From JAFAZJ01 sp050183765 (GTDB lineage: Bacteria; Pseudomonadota; Alphaproteobacteria; Reyranellales; Reyranellaceae), in contig JBFXAZ010000004.1 of the NCBI GenBank assembly GCA_050183765.1, forward strand, positions 1-64,000: 64,000 nt of DNA. Direction: 5' to 3'. Numbering within the stretch: the stretch's first letter is position 1; each line of letters starts with the position of its first letter. The translations under genes and the position numbers were made by a program. Of this stretch, positions 32,682 through 40,386 are shown piece after piece. The notes under the pieces were generated by a model. The model did not search any database. It worked only from the letters and a program-made list of their open reading frames with translations, and was not told the origin of the DNA.

Positions 32682-33478
32682 TCGACCACTGCCTCGAGGA
32701 GATCGGCCGCCGCGCGCCGGGTTTCGTGCCGACGGTCGGCCTGGTGCTGGGCTCGGGCCTGTCCGGCGTCGTCGAGGAGATCGCCGCGCCTGTTGTCATC
32801 GACTACGCGGCCTTGCCGGGATTTCCCGCGACCGGCGTCAGCGGCCATGCCGGCAGGCTGGCGTTGGGCAGGATCGGCGGCACCGACGTGGCCGTGCTGC
32901 AGGGCCGCGAGCACTACTACGAGCATGGCCGCGCCGATGCGATGAAGGTGGCGATCCGCACGCTGGCGCGGCTGGGCTGCCACACGCTGGTCCTGACCAA
33001 CTCGGCCGGAAGCCTGCGCCGCGAGATGACGCCCGGCGCGGCGATGGCGATCAGCGACCACATCAACTTCGTCGGCGTCTCGCCGCTGTTCGGCGAAAGC
33101 GGCGATGGCCGCTTCATCGACATGGGCGACGCCTACGACGTCGGCCTGCGCGCGCGCCTGCACGCGGTCGCCGCCGCCGCCGGGATCACCTTGCACGAGG
33201 GAGTCTACATCTGGTTCGCCGGACCGAGCTTCGAGACGCCGGCGGAGATCCGCGCAGCCGATCGGCTTGGCGCGGACGCCGTCGGCATGTCGACGGTGCC
33301 CGAGGTGGTGCTCGCCCGGCACGCCGGCATGAAGGTCGCGGCGCTGTCGTTGATCACCAACATGGCGGCGGGGCTGAACGCCGAGAAGCTGAGCCACGCG
33401 CAGACCATCGAGGCGGCGCGCCGCGGCAGCGAGGCGATGCGCCGCCTGCTGCGCGATTTCCTGGCTGCGCCATGCTGA
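32678..33478 (+). CDS. punA: purine-nucleoside phosphorylase (trimeric type)
   Basis: 266-aa enzyme splitting purine (deoxy)nucleosides with phosphate to base and (deoxy)ribose-1-phosphate. Family blocks: VGLVLGSGLSG (phosphate loop), GREHYYEHG, LTNSAGSL, FAGPSFETPAE and VGMSTVPEV. The Asn in SLITNMAAGL is the residue that gives trimeric PNPs a preference for 6-oxopurines (inosine, guanosine). That fits the downstream adenosine deaminase, which would make inosine. Overlaps cdd and deoA. Confidence 0.94.
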   Translation: MIDHCLEEIGRRAPGFVPTVGLVLGSGLSGVVEEIAAPVVIDYAALPGFPATGVSGHAGRLALGRIGGTDVAVLQGREHYYEHGRADAMKVAIRTLARLGCHTLVLTNSAGSLRREMTPGAAMAISDHINFVGVSPLFGESGDGRFIDMGDAYDVGLRARLHAVAAAAGITLHEGVYIWFAGPSFETPAEIRAADRLGADAVGMSTVPEVVLARHAGMKVAALSLITNMAAGLNAEKLSHAQTIEAARRGSEAMRRLLRDFLAAPC

Positions 33479-34797
33479 TCCCGCAGGAGATCATCCGCCG
33501 CAAGCGCGATGGCCACACGCTGTCGGCGGACGAGATCGCGTTCATGGTCAGGGGCATCAGCGACGGCGGACTGACCGAGGGACAGGTCGCGGCCTTCGCC
33601 ATGACGGTCTTCCTGCGCGGCATGTCGAGCGAGGAACGCGTAGCGATGACCATGGGCATGGCGAGTTCGGGACGCCGCCTCGATTGGCGCGACCTTGCCC
33701 TGCCCGGTCCGGTCATCGACAAGCATTCCACCGGCGGCGTCGGCGACAAGGTGAGCCTGATGCTGGCGCCGATCGTCGCCGCCTGCGGCGCCTTCGTGCC
33801 GATGATCTCCGGCCGCGGGCTGGGCCATACCGGCGGCACGCTCGACAAGCTGGCGTCGATCCCCGGCTACAACACGCAGCCCGACATCGCCACCTTCCGC
33901 CGCGTCGTGCGCGAGGTCGGCTGCGCCATCATCGGCCAGACCGACGATCTGGCCCCCGCCGATCGTCGCCTCTATGCCATCCGCGACACCACGGGCAGCG
34001 TCGAAAGCATCCCGCTGATCGTCAGCTCGATCCTGTCGAAGAAGCTCGCGGCGGGCCTTGGCGGCCTGGTCATGGACGTGAAGACCGGTTCTGGCGCCTT
34101 CGCCGACAACCCGCAGATGGCGCGCGACCTCGCCGAGAGCCTGGTCGGCGTCGCCAATGGCGCCGGCCTGCCGACCGTGGCGCTGATCACCGACATGGAC
34201 AGCGTGCTGGGCCGCGATGTCGGCAATGCCATCGAGGTCGCGGAAACCGTCGGCTATCTGCGCGACGGCACGACGCGCGAGCCGCGCCTGCACGCGGTGG
34301 TGATGGCGCTGGCTGCGGAGATGCTGGTGCTGGGCAAGCTGGCATCGACGCAGGCCGAAGGTCGCGCTCGCGCCGAGCGGGCGCTGGCCGACGGCAGCGC
34401 GGCCGAGCGGTTCGCGCGCATGGTCGCGGCCCTGGGCGGACCGGGCGACTTTCTGGAGCGCGCCGATCGCCACCTTCCGATCGCGCCTGTCGTGCGGGCC
34501 TGCACGGCGACGCGGTCGGGATTCGTGGCCGGCATGAACGCACGCGAGATCGGCATTACCGTCGTGACCCTGGGCGGCGGGCGCGGCAAGCCGACCGATT
34601 CGATCGACGCCTCGGTCGGCCTCACAAACGTGGCGCCTGTCGGACACGCGGTGAAGGCCGGCGATGTCCTGGCGATCGTCCACGCGGCCAGCGACACCGG
34701 CGCCGACGCGGCGGATGCCATCCTCCGCCAGGCCATCCGTATCGAGGACGCCGCACCGCCGGCCCAGCCGGTGATTCGCGCGCGCATCGCCGCCTGA
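33472..34797 (+). CDS. deoA: thymidine/pyrimidine-nucleoside phosphorylase
   Basis: 441-aa phosphorylase releasing thymine or uracil and deoxyribose-1-phosphate. The signature region DKHSTGGVGDKVSLMLAP and SGRGLGHTGGTLDKLASIPG are intact. LSKKLAAGLGGLVMDVKTG is the catalytic Lys region. The C-terminal domain is typical (GGGRGKPTDSIDASVGL). The ATG lies inside the end of the PNP gene (7-bp overlap) and its stop shares a base with the next start. Confidence 0.95.
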   Translation: MLIPQEIIRRKRDGHTLSADEIAFMVRGISDGGLTEGQVAAFAMTVFLRGMSSEERVAMTMGMASSGRRLDWRDLALPGPVIDKHSTGGVGDKVSLMLAPIVAACGAFVPMISGRGLGHTGGTLDKLASIPGYNTQPDIATFRRVVREVGCAIIGQTDDLAPADRRLYAIRDTTGSVESIPLIVSSILSKKLAAGLGGLVMDVKTGSGAFADNPQMARDLAESLVGVANGAGLPTVALITDMDSVLGRDVGNAIEVAETVGYLRDGTTREPRLHAVVMALAAEMLVLGKLASTQAEGRARAERALADGSAAERFARMVAALGGPGDFLERADRHLPIAPVVRACTATRSGFVAGMNAREIGITVVTLGGGRGKPTDSIDASVGLTNVAPVGHAVKAGDVLAIVHAASDTGADAADAILRQAIRIEDAAPPAQPVIRARIAA

Positions 34798-35585
34798 TGC
34801 TGAGCCCGAGCCAACGCCAGGCCTATGCGCGCGACGGCTTCCTCGTGCTCGAGGGCTTCGTGCCGGCGGCGGATTGCGATGCCCTGCAGGCGCGCGCCGC
34901 CGAGCTTGTCGCCGGCTTCGATCCCGGGCCGCTGCGCACCGTGTTCTCGACCGCCGACCAGGCGCATGCGCGCGACGACTATTTCCGCGAATCCGGCGGC
35001 GCCATCCGCTTCTTCTTCGAGGACGATTCGCGCACGCTGAACAAGATCGGCCACGCGCTGCACGATCTCGATCCGGTCTTCGACCGCGTCTCGCGCGCGC
35101 CGCGCATGCGGGCGCTGGTCGACGCGCTGGGCATCGCGCGGCCGCTGCTGCTGCAGTCGATGTACTTATTCAAGCAGGCGCATGTCGGCGGCGAGGTCGA
35201 CTGGCACCAGGACGCGACCTTCCTGCACACCGAGCCGTCGAGCGTCGTCGGCCTGTGGCTCGCGCTCGACGACGCGACGATCGACAATGGCTGCCTCGTC
35301 GCCCTGCCCGGCGCCCATCGCGGCCCGCTGCGGCGGCGCTTCACGCGCGACGGCGCGATGCACGTCATCGACGACACGCCGTGGCCGGCCGTCGAGCCGG
35401 TCGCGCTGGAGGCGCCACGCGGCACGCTGGTCGTGCTGCACGGCCTGCTGCCGCACGCCAGCGCCGCGAACCGCTCGCCCAGGCCGCGGCATGCCTATTC
35501 GCTGCACGTCATCGACGGCGCCGCGCACTACGCCGACGACAACTGGCTGCGGCGTCCGCACCTGCCGCTGCGAGGTTTCGCATGA
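34797..35585 (+). CDS. phytanoyl-CoA dioxygenase (PhyH)-family protein in the nucleoside operon
   Basis: 262-aa Fe(II)/2-oxoglutarate oxygenase. The metal motif is DWHQDATFL (His137, Asp139), the third ligand is in LLPHASAAN, and the 2OG Arg is in the PRPRHAYSLH segment. It overlaps deoA by one base (TGATG) and the adenosine deaminase by four (ATGA), so it belongs to the operon by expression. Its substrate is unknown. A modified nucleoside or base, or a sugar phosphate produced by the pathway, is a reasonable hypothesis but unproven. Unrelated in detail to the PhyH protein at the window start. Confidence 0.88.
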   Translation: MLSPSQRQAYARDGFLVLEGFVPAADCDALQARAAELVAGFDPGPLRTVFSTADQAHARDDYFRESGGAIRFFFEDDSRTLNKIGHALHDLDPVFDRVSRAPRMRALVDALGIARPLLLQSMYLFKQAHVGGEVDWHQDATFLHTEPSSVVGLWLALDDATIDNGCLVALPGAHRGPLRRRFTRDGAMHVIDDTPWPAVEPVALEAPRGTLVVLHGLLPHASAANRSPRPRHAYSLHVIDGAAHYADDNWLRRPHLPLRGFA

Positions 35586-36574
35586 GCGGCATCGCTACCC
35601 TGCCCAAGGCCGAGCTGCATTGCCACATCGAGGGCGCGATGGCGCCGGCGCTGGCGCACGCCATCGCCGGACGCAACGGCATCACCCTGCCGGCCAGCCT
35701 GTTCACGGCGCAGGGCGGCTACGCGTGGCGGAACTTTGACGAGTTCCTGACGGCCTACGATGCCGCCGCCGGCGCGATGCGCACGGCCGAGGACTATACC
35801 GAGCTGATGTACGGCTATCTCGCCGCCTGCGCCGCCGAGGGGGCGATCTATGTCGAGATGTTCACCTCGCCAGACCACGCCATCGCCATCGGCCTGGGCC
35901 ATGCCGCGCAGATCGCCGCCCTGGCCGCCGGCATCGATCGCGCCGAGGCCGAGTTCGGCATCGTCTCGCGCCTTATCCCATGCTGCCTGCGCCATCTCGG
36001 GCCGGATCGCGCGCTCGACGTGGCCCGGCTGGTGGTCGCCGAACCGCATCCCTATGTCGTCGGCTTCGGCATGGCCGGTGACGAGCTGATGCATGTGCCG
36101 GCCGACTTTGCGCCGGCCTTTCGTGTCGCCGACTCGGCCGGTCTGGCCTGCACCGTGCACGCCGGCGAGGTGGCCGGCGCGCACAGCGTACGCGACGCGA
36201 TCGCCGCGCTGCCGGTCAGCCGCATCGGCCATGGCGTACGCGCGATCGAGGATCCCGCCCTGGTCGGCGAGCTGACGCGGCGCGGCATCGTCCTGGAGGT
36301 GTGTCCCGGCAGCAACCTGGCGCTGGGGCTCTATCGCGATGCCGTGACCCACCCGCTTCGCCGGTTGCTGGAAGCCGGCTGCCGGGTCACGCTGAATTCC
36401 GACGATCCGGCGTTCTTCGCGACGTCGATCGGCAATGAGTACGCGATGGCGGGCACGCAGATGGGTCTGTCGGCATCGCAATTGCTGGCGATCACGCGCA
36501 CCGCCATCGACGCGGCGTTCGTCGATGACGAGACCAGACGCGCCCTGCAGGCGCGGATCGAGAGGGGGAGCTGA
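35582..36574 (+). CDS. add: adenosine deaminase
   Basis: 330-aa zinc hydrolase converting adenosine (or deoxyadenosine) to inosine. Metal and catalytic residues: AELHCHIEG (His13, His15), CTVHAGEVAG (His, Glu), RIGHGVRA and LNSDDPAFF. The last motif is also seen in adenine deaminases of this family, so adenine is an alternative substrate. The operon context with nucleoside import, PNP and cytidine deaminase favours adenosine. Overlaps the PhyH gene; the phosphatase gene follows after 1 bp. Confidence 0.9.
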   Translation: MSGIATLPKAELHCHIEGAMAPALAHAIAGRNGITLPASLFTAQGGYAWRNFDEFLTAYDAAAGAMRTAEDYTELMYGYLAACAAEGAIYVEMFTSPDHAIAIGLGHAAQIAALAAGIDRAEAEFGIVSRLIPCCLRHLGPDRALDVARLVVAEPHPYVVGFGMAGDELMHVPADFAPAFRVADSAGLACTVHAGEVAGAHSVRDAIAALPVSRIGHGVRAIEDPALVGELTRRGIVLEVCPGSNLALGLYRDAVTHPLRRLLEAGCRVTLNSDDPAFFATSIGNEYAMAGTQMGLSASQLLAITRTAIDAAFVDDETRRALQARIERGS

Positions 36575-36575
36575 C

Positions 36576-37436
36576 ATGACCGCGATCACAAGAGGCCGCC
36601 TGCTGACCGCCATGGCCGGCATGGCCCTGGCCGGCACCATGCCGATGCCGGCACGCGCCCAGGACGGGCCGCCGCCCAACGACCTGCTGCTGGCGGCGCT
36701 GTGGATGCAGCGCTCGGTCGAGTACAAGGCCAACTGCCTGACCGCCTACACGCTGGCGCGGCTGCGCTTCGACGAGGCGATGGCCGACAAGAGCTGGACC
36801 GGCGCGCCCAACGAGCAGAAGGGCGATTTCCAGAACCTGCCGCCGGCGGTGATCGCCGATGTCGACGAGACGCTGCTCGACAACTCGCTCTACCAGGTCT
36901 GGATGCTCAAGAGCGACAAGACCTTCAGCGGCGCGACCTGGAGCAAGTTCTGCTCGAGCCAGACCTCCATGGCGGTGCCGGGCGCGGTGGAGTTCTGCAA
37001 GTACGCCGATTCCAAGGGCGCCAAGATCTTCTACATCACCAATCGCGACGCCAAGGACAAGGAGTCGACCAAGCAGAACATGGCGAAGCTCGGCTTCCCC
37101 ATGGGCGGCAACGTCGACGTCTTCATGACCCAGCGCGAGAAGCCCGACTGGGGCAGCGCCAAGAGCACGCGCCGCGCCGTCGTGACCAAGGATTACCGCG
37201 TGCTGTTGAACATCGGCGACAATTTCGGCGATTTCGACGACGGCTATCGCGGCAGCGAGGCCCAGCGCATGACCGCCTTCGAGGCCAATGCCCAGCGCTT
37301 CGGCCGCGAATGGATCATGCTGGCCAACCCGACCTACGGCTCGTTCGACACGGCGCCGTTCGGCCACGACTTCAAGAAGCCGCGCGCCGAGCAGCGCAAG
37401 GCCAAGTACGACGTGCTGCAGGCCTGGCCGGGCTGA
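36576..37436 (+). CDS. exported class C acid phosphatase / 5'-nucleotidase (P4-like)
   Basis: 286-aa HAD-superfamily phosphatase. Signal peptide residues 1-28 (ending ARA). The nucleophile motif is IADVDETLLDN (Asp95, Asp97). FYITNRDAKDKE and LLNIGDNFGDFDDG give the remaining HAD motifs. P4-type enzymes dephosphorylate nucleotides in the periplasm. Here it directly follows adenosine deaminase, so it would generate the nucleosides that the upstream BMP transporter imports. No lipobox Cys is present, unlike lipoprotein e(P4). Confidence 0.9.
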   Translation: MTAITRGRLLTAMAGMALAGTMPMPARAQDGPPPNDLLLAALWMQRSVEYKANCLTAYTLARLRFDEAMADKSWTGAPNEQKGDFQNLPPAVIADVDETLLDNSLYQVWMLKSDKTFSGATWSKFCSSQTSMAVPGAVEFCKYADSKGAKIFYITNRDAKDKESTKQNMAKLGFPMGGNVDVFMTQREKPDWGSAKSTRRAVVTKDYRVLLNIGDNFGDFDDGYRGSEAQRMTAFEANAQRFGREWIMLANPTYGSFDTAPFGHDFKKPRAEQRKAKYDVLQAWPG

Positions 37437-37469
37437 TCCTGGAGCCGGTCGCGGAACCCCGGGAAAATT

Positions 37470-37532
37470 GTCATCCCGAGCAGAGCGAGGGATCTAGGTC
37501 GCCCCTGGATCCCTCGCTCCGCTCGGGATGAC
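37470..37532. repeat. type-A palindromic repeat, copy 6
   Basis: Arms GTCATCCCGAGCAGAGCGAG and CTCGCTCCGCTCGGGATGAC; almost a copy of the repeat at 31-93. It lies between convergent genes. Confidence 0.88.
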
Positions 37533-37543
37533 ACTGGTTGCGC

Positions 37544-38752
37544 TTAATTGCGGATCCGGACCGGCAGCGCGCGATAGCCGCGAATGAAGTTCGAGTAGAG
37601 TCGCCTGGGCGGGCCGGCGACCTCGATATCGAGGTCGCGCTTGAGGATCTCCTCCCAGAGGATGCGCAGCTGCAGATCGGCCAGCCGGTCGCCGACGCAG
37701 CGATGCACGCCGGCGCCGTAGGCGAGATGCTGGCGCGGCCTGGCGCGATCGACGATGAACTCGTCGGCGCGCTCGATGGCGCTGTCGTCGCGATTGCCCG
37801 ACACGTACCACATCACGACCTTGTCGCCCTTGCGGATGGTCTTGCCGCCCAGGCTCGTGTCCTCGCGCGCGGTGCGGCGCATGTGGATCACCGGCGTCTG
37901 GTAGCGGATGGTCTCGGCCACCAGGCTGGGCACCAGCGACGGATCGGCGCGCAGCTTGGCCCATTCGCCGGGATGGCTCGCCAAGGCCAGCAGGCCGCCG
38001 GTCATGCTGTTGCGCGTCGTGTCGTTGCCGCCGACGATCAGCAGCGCCAGCGTTCCCACGAACTCGCGCGGCTCCATGTTCCGCGTCGCCTCGCCGTGCG
38101 CCAGCATCGAGATCAGGTCGAAGCGTGGCGGCGCGTTGATGCGCTCGTTCCACAGCTTTGCGAAATACTGCGCCATCCTGCCCAGCTCGGCGAAGCGCTC
38201 GTCCTCCGAACGCACCGGCGCGTCGGGCGACCCGACATTTGCGATGGCGACATCGGACCAGAAGGTCAGCTTGCGCCTGTCCGCCCAGGGAAAGTCGAAC
38301 AGCGTCGCCAGCATCATGGTGGTGAGCTCGATCGACACGCGATCGACCCAGTCGAAAATCTCGCCGCGCGGCAATCCATCAAGTGTATCCGAAGTGCGCC
38401 GGCGGATGGTCGCTTCCATGTTGGCCAGGTTGGTCGGCCCGACGATCGGCGCCACCGTGCGCCGGCGCACCGTGTGATCGGGCGGATCCATGCGGATGAA
38501 GCTGGCGAACTCGCCGGGCCGCGCGAGCTCGGCGATCTGGATGCCGCCCAGCTCCTGCGACGACGAGTACATCGCGTGATTGACCTCGACCTCCATGATG
38601 TCGGCGTAGCGCGTCACCGACCAATAGGGCCCGTACGGGCTGTCGGCGCAGTGATGCACCGGATCCTCGCGGCGCAGGCGCTCGAACAACGGCCGCCACG
38701 TGTCGCTCTCGTAGAGGCCGGGGTCGCTGACATCGAGACTGGCGATCGACAT
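37544..38752 (-). CDS. CYP153-family cytochrome P450 (alkane/fatty-acid omega-hydroxylase type)
   Basis: 402-aa soluble class I P450. Diagnostic blocks match CYP153: MDPPDHTVRRRTV, DWVDRVSIELTTMMLATLFD, LLIVGGNDTTRNSMTGGLLA (I-helix, residues 238-257), MRRTAREDTSLGGKTIRKGD, KVVMWYVSGNRD, and haem ligand Cys352 in HLAYGAGVHRCVG. CYP153 enzymes hydroxylate the terminal carbon of alkanes or fatty acids and need a ferredoxin and ferredoxin reductase, neither of which is adjacent. GAGGAAACGCC before the ATG is a good ribosome site. It may feed omega-hydroxylated chains to the same lipid metabolism as the CYP102/WS-DGAT locus. Confidence 0.9.
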   Translation of the reverse strand: MSIASLDVSDPGLYESDTWRPLFERLRREDPVHHCADSPYGPYWSVTRYADIMEVEVNHAMYSSSQELGGIQIAELARPGEFASFIRMDPPDHTVRRRTVAPIVGPTNLANMEATIRRRTSDTLDGLPRGEIFDWVDRVSIELTTMMLATLFDFPWADRRKLTFWSDVAIANVGSPDAPVRSEDERFAELGRMAQYFAKLWNERINAPPRFDLISMLAHGEATRNMEPREFVGTLALLIVGGNDTTRNSMTGGLLALASHPGEWAKLRADPSLVPSLVAETIRYQTPVIHMRRTAREDTSLGGKTIRKGDKVVMWYVSGNRDDSAIERADEFIVDRARPRQHLAYGAGVHRCVGDRLADLQLRILWEEILKRDLDIEVAGPPRRLYSNFIRGYRALPVRIRN

Positions 38753-38817
38753 GGCGTTTCCTCAGTTTCACCGCAGACAGACACGCACGCCACCGTTAGT
38801 CAAATGCATCCGGAATG

Positions 38818-38853
38818 GATCAGTTCACGATGGGCAATCACGATCAATTCACG
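38818..38853. promoter_or_regulatory. direct repeat upstream of the Flp pilin gene
   Basis: GATCAGTTCACG (38818-38829) and GATCAATTCACG (38842-38853), start to start 24 bp, 11 of 12 bases identical. A possible activator or repressor site for the pilin gene at 38902 or the divergent P450. Confidence 0.4.
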
Positions 38854-38901
38854 GATAAGCCACGACGGGATGCGTGAGAAACGCGTGGTTGGGGGTTGTA
38901 G

Positions 38902-39102
38902 ATGTTTTTCATCCAAAGACTGTGGCGCGACGAGGCCGGCGCGACGTCGATCGAGTACGGGATCATCCTGGCGCTGGCCGCCGTGATCTCCGTGCCGTCG
39001 TTCCAGGCGCTCGGCAGCAATCTCTCCATGGTGATGACCAAGGTCACCTTTGCCGAATGCCAGACGACCGAGACGATCTGCATGATGGTCGCGCCCAACT
39101 GA
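38902..39102 (+). CDS. Flp/Fap-family type IVb pilin
   Basis: 66-aa prepilin. A short basic leader (FIQRLWRDEAGA) is followed by the conserved TSIEYGIILALAAVISV, with the Glu at +5 of the mature protein, and one hydrophobic helix. This is the class cleaved by TadV/CpaA and assembled into Flp pili by the Tad system. No tad/cpa genes are in the window, so this is an orphan pilin gene relying on machinery elsewhere. The Cys pair at the C-terminus (AECQTTETICMM) could form a disulfide. The ribosome site is weak (GGGGGTTGTAG). Confidence 0.85.
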   Translation: MFFIQRLWRDEAGATSIEYGIILALAAVISVPSFQALGSNLSMVMTKVTFAECQTTETICMMVAPN

Positions 39103-39189
39103 CCGGGCGGCCGATGTCGCGCTGGCGTCCGGCGCGGCAAGCCTCTACCGTCGCCCTCGCACGAACCGAGACGAGGGAAGGCCCGCATC

Positions 39190-40386
39190 ATGGCGGCAAC
39201 GACACAAGGCAATCCGTTCGATCTGCCTGAGGCGGCGCTGAGGGCGCAGACCAACTCCAAGTGGAGCAAGTACGGACCGGACGTGCTGCCTGCCTTCGTC
39301 GCGGAGATGGATTTCCGCGTCGCCGAGCCGATCCAGGCCGCCGTGCGGCGCATCGTCGACAAGACCGACTACGGCTACCCCATGCGCAACGGCGCCAAGG
39401 CCGGTAGCGCGCTGTGCGCCGCCTTCGCCCAGCGCATGATGAGCCGCTTCGGCTGGAAGGCCGACGCCGAGCTGGCGCTGCCGCTGGCCGACCTCGTGCA
39501 GGGCACCTATGCGCCGGTGATGGCTTTCACGGAGCCGGGCGACGGCGTCGTGCTGCAGATGCCGAGCTATCCGCCGTTCCAGGAGGTGCTGCGAGTCACC
39601 GGCCGGCGCATGATCCCGCTGCAGATGCGCGACACCGGCAACACCTATGTCTGCCGGCTCGAGGAGATCGAGAAGCAGGTCGATGCCCGCACACGCATGT
39701 TCGTGCTGTGCAACCCGCAGAACCCGACCGGCCGCGTGTTCACGCGCGAGGAATTGCTGGCCTTCGGCAAGTTCGCCATCGAGCGCGACCTGATCGTGAT
39801 CTCCGACGAGATCCACCAGGACATCGTCTATTCCGGCCACACGCATATCCCCTTCGCCTCGCTCGGGCCGGAGTATGCGGCGCGCACGATCACCATCACC
39901 TCGGCGACCAAGAGCTTCAACATTCCGGGCCTGCGCGCCGCGATCATGCATTTCGGCACGCCGCAGCTGCGCGACCGTTTCCTTGGCCGCATCCCGGCGC
40001 GCCTGATGGGCGATCCCAACGCCATCGGCGTCGACGCCACCGTCGCGGCGTGGACGGAGGGTCAGCCCTGGCTCGACTCGGTCGTGGCGCACCTCGAGCG
40101 CGCGCGTGACCACATGGTGCGCACGATCAAGACAGAGGTGCCGCAGATCAAGGTGCACGCGCCCGACGGCACGTTTCTGGCCTGGCTCGACTGCACGGCG
40201 CTGGGCCTCAACGCCCCGGCCTTCGACTTCTTCCACGACAAGGCCAAGATCGCCTTCAGCGCCGGCGAGACATTCGATCCCGCCTGCGCCCAGTTCGTGC
40301 GCTTCAACTTCGCGACCTCGATGCCGATCCTCGACGGCATCCTCGACCGCCTGGTGACCAGTACGCGCGCGCGCCTGAAGACATGA
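39190..40386 (+). CDS. MalY/PatB-type PLP-dependent C-S lyase or aminotransferase
   Basis: 398-aa fold-type I PLP enzyme. The family start is LPAFVAEMDFRVAEPIQAAV. CNPQNPTGRVF binds PLP and substrate, ISDEIHQDIVY carries Asp206, and TSATKSFNIPGL carries the Schiff-base Lys241. MalY/PatB proteins cleave cystathionine or related beta-C-S substrates to pyruvate, ammonia and a thiol; some act as aminotransferases. The stop overlaps the PhoD-type gene (ATGA). Confidence 0.88.
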   Translation: MAATTQGNPFDLPEAALRAQTNSKWSKYGPDVLPAFVAEMDFRVAEPIQAAVRRIVDKTDYGYPMRNGAKAGSALCAAFAQRMMSRFGWKADAELALPLADLVQGTYAPVMAFTEPGDGVVLQMPSYPPFQEVLRVTGRRMIPLQMRDTGNTYVCRLEEIEKQVDARTRMFVLCNPQNPTGRVFTREELLAFGKFAIERDLIVISDEIHQDIVYSGHTHIPFASLGPEYAARTITITSATKSFNIPGLRAAIMHFGTPQLRDRFLGRIPARLMGDPNAIGVDATVAAWTEGQPWLDSVVAHLERARDHMVRTIKTEVPQIKVHAPDGTFLAWLDCTALGLNAPAFDFFHDKAKIAFSAGETFDPACAQFVRFNFATSMPILDGILDRLVTSTRARLKT

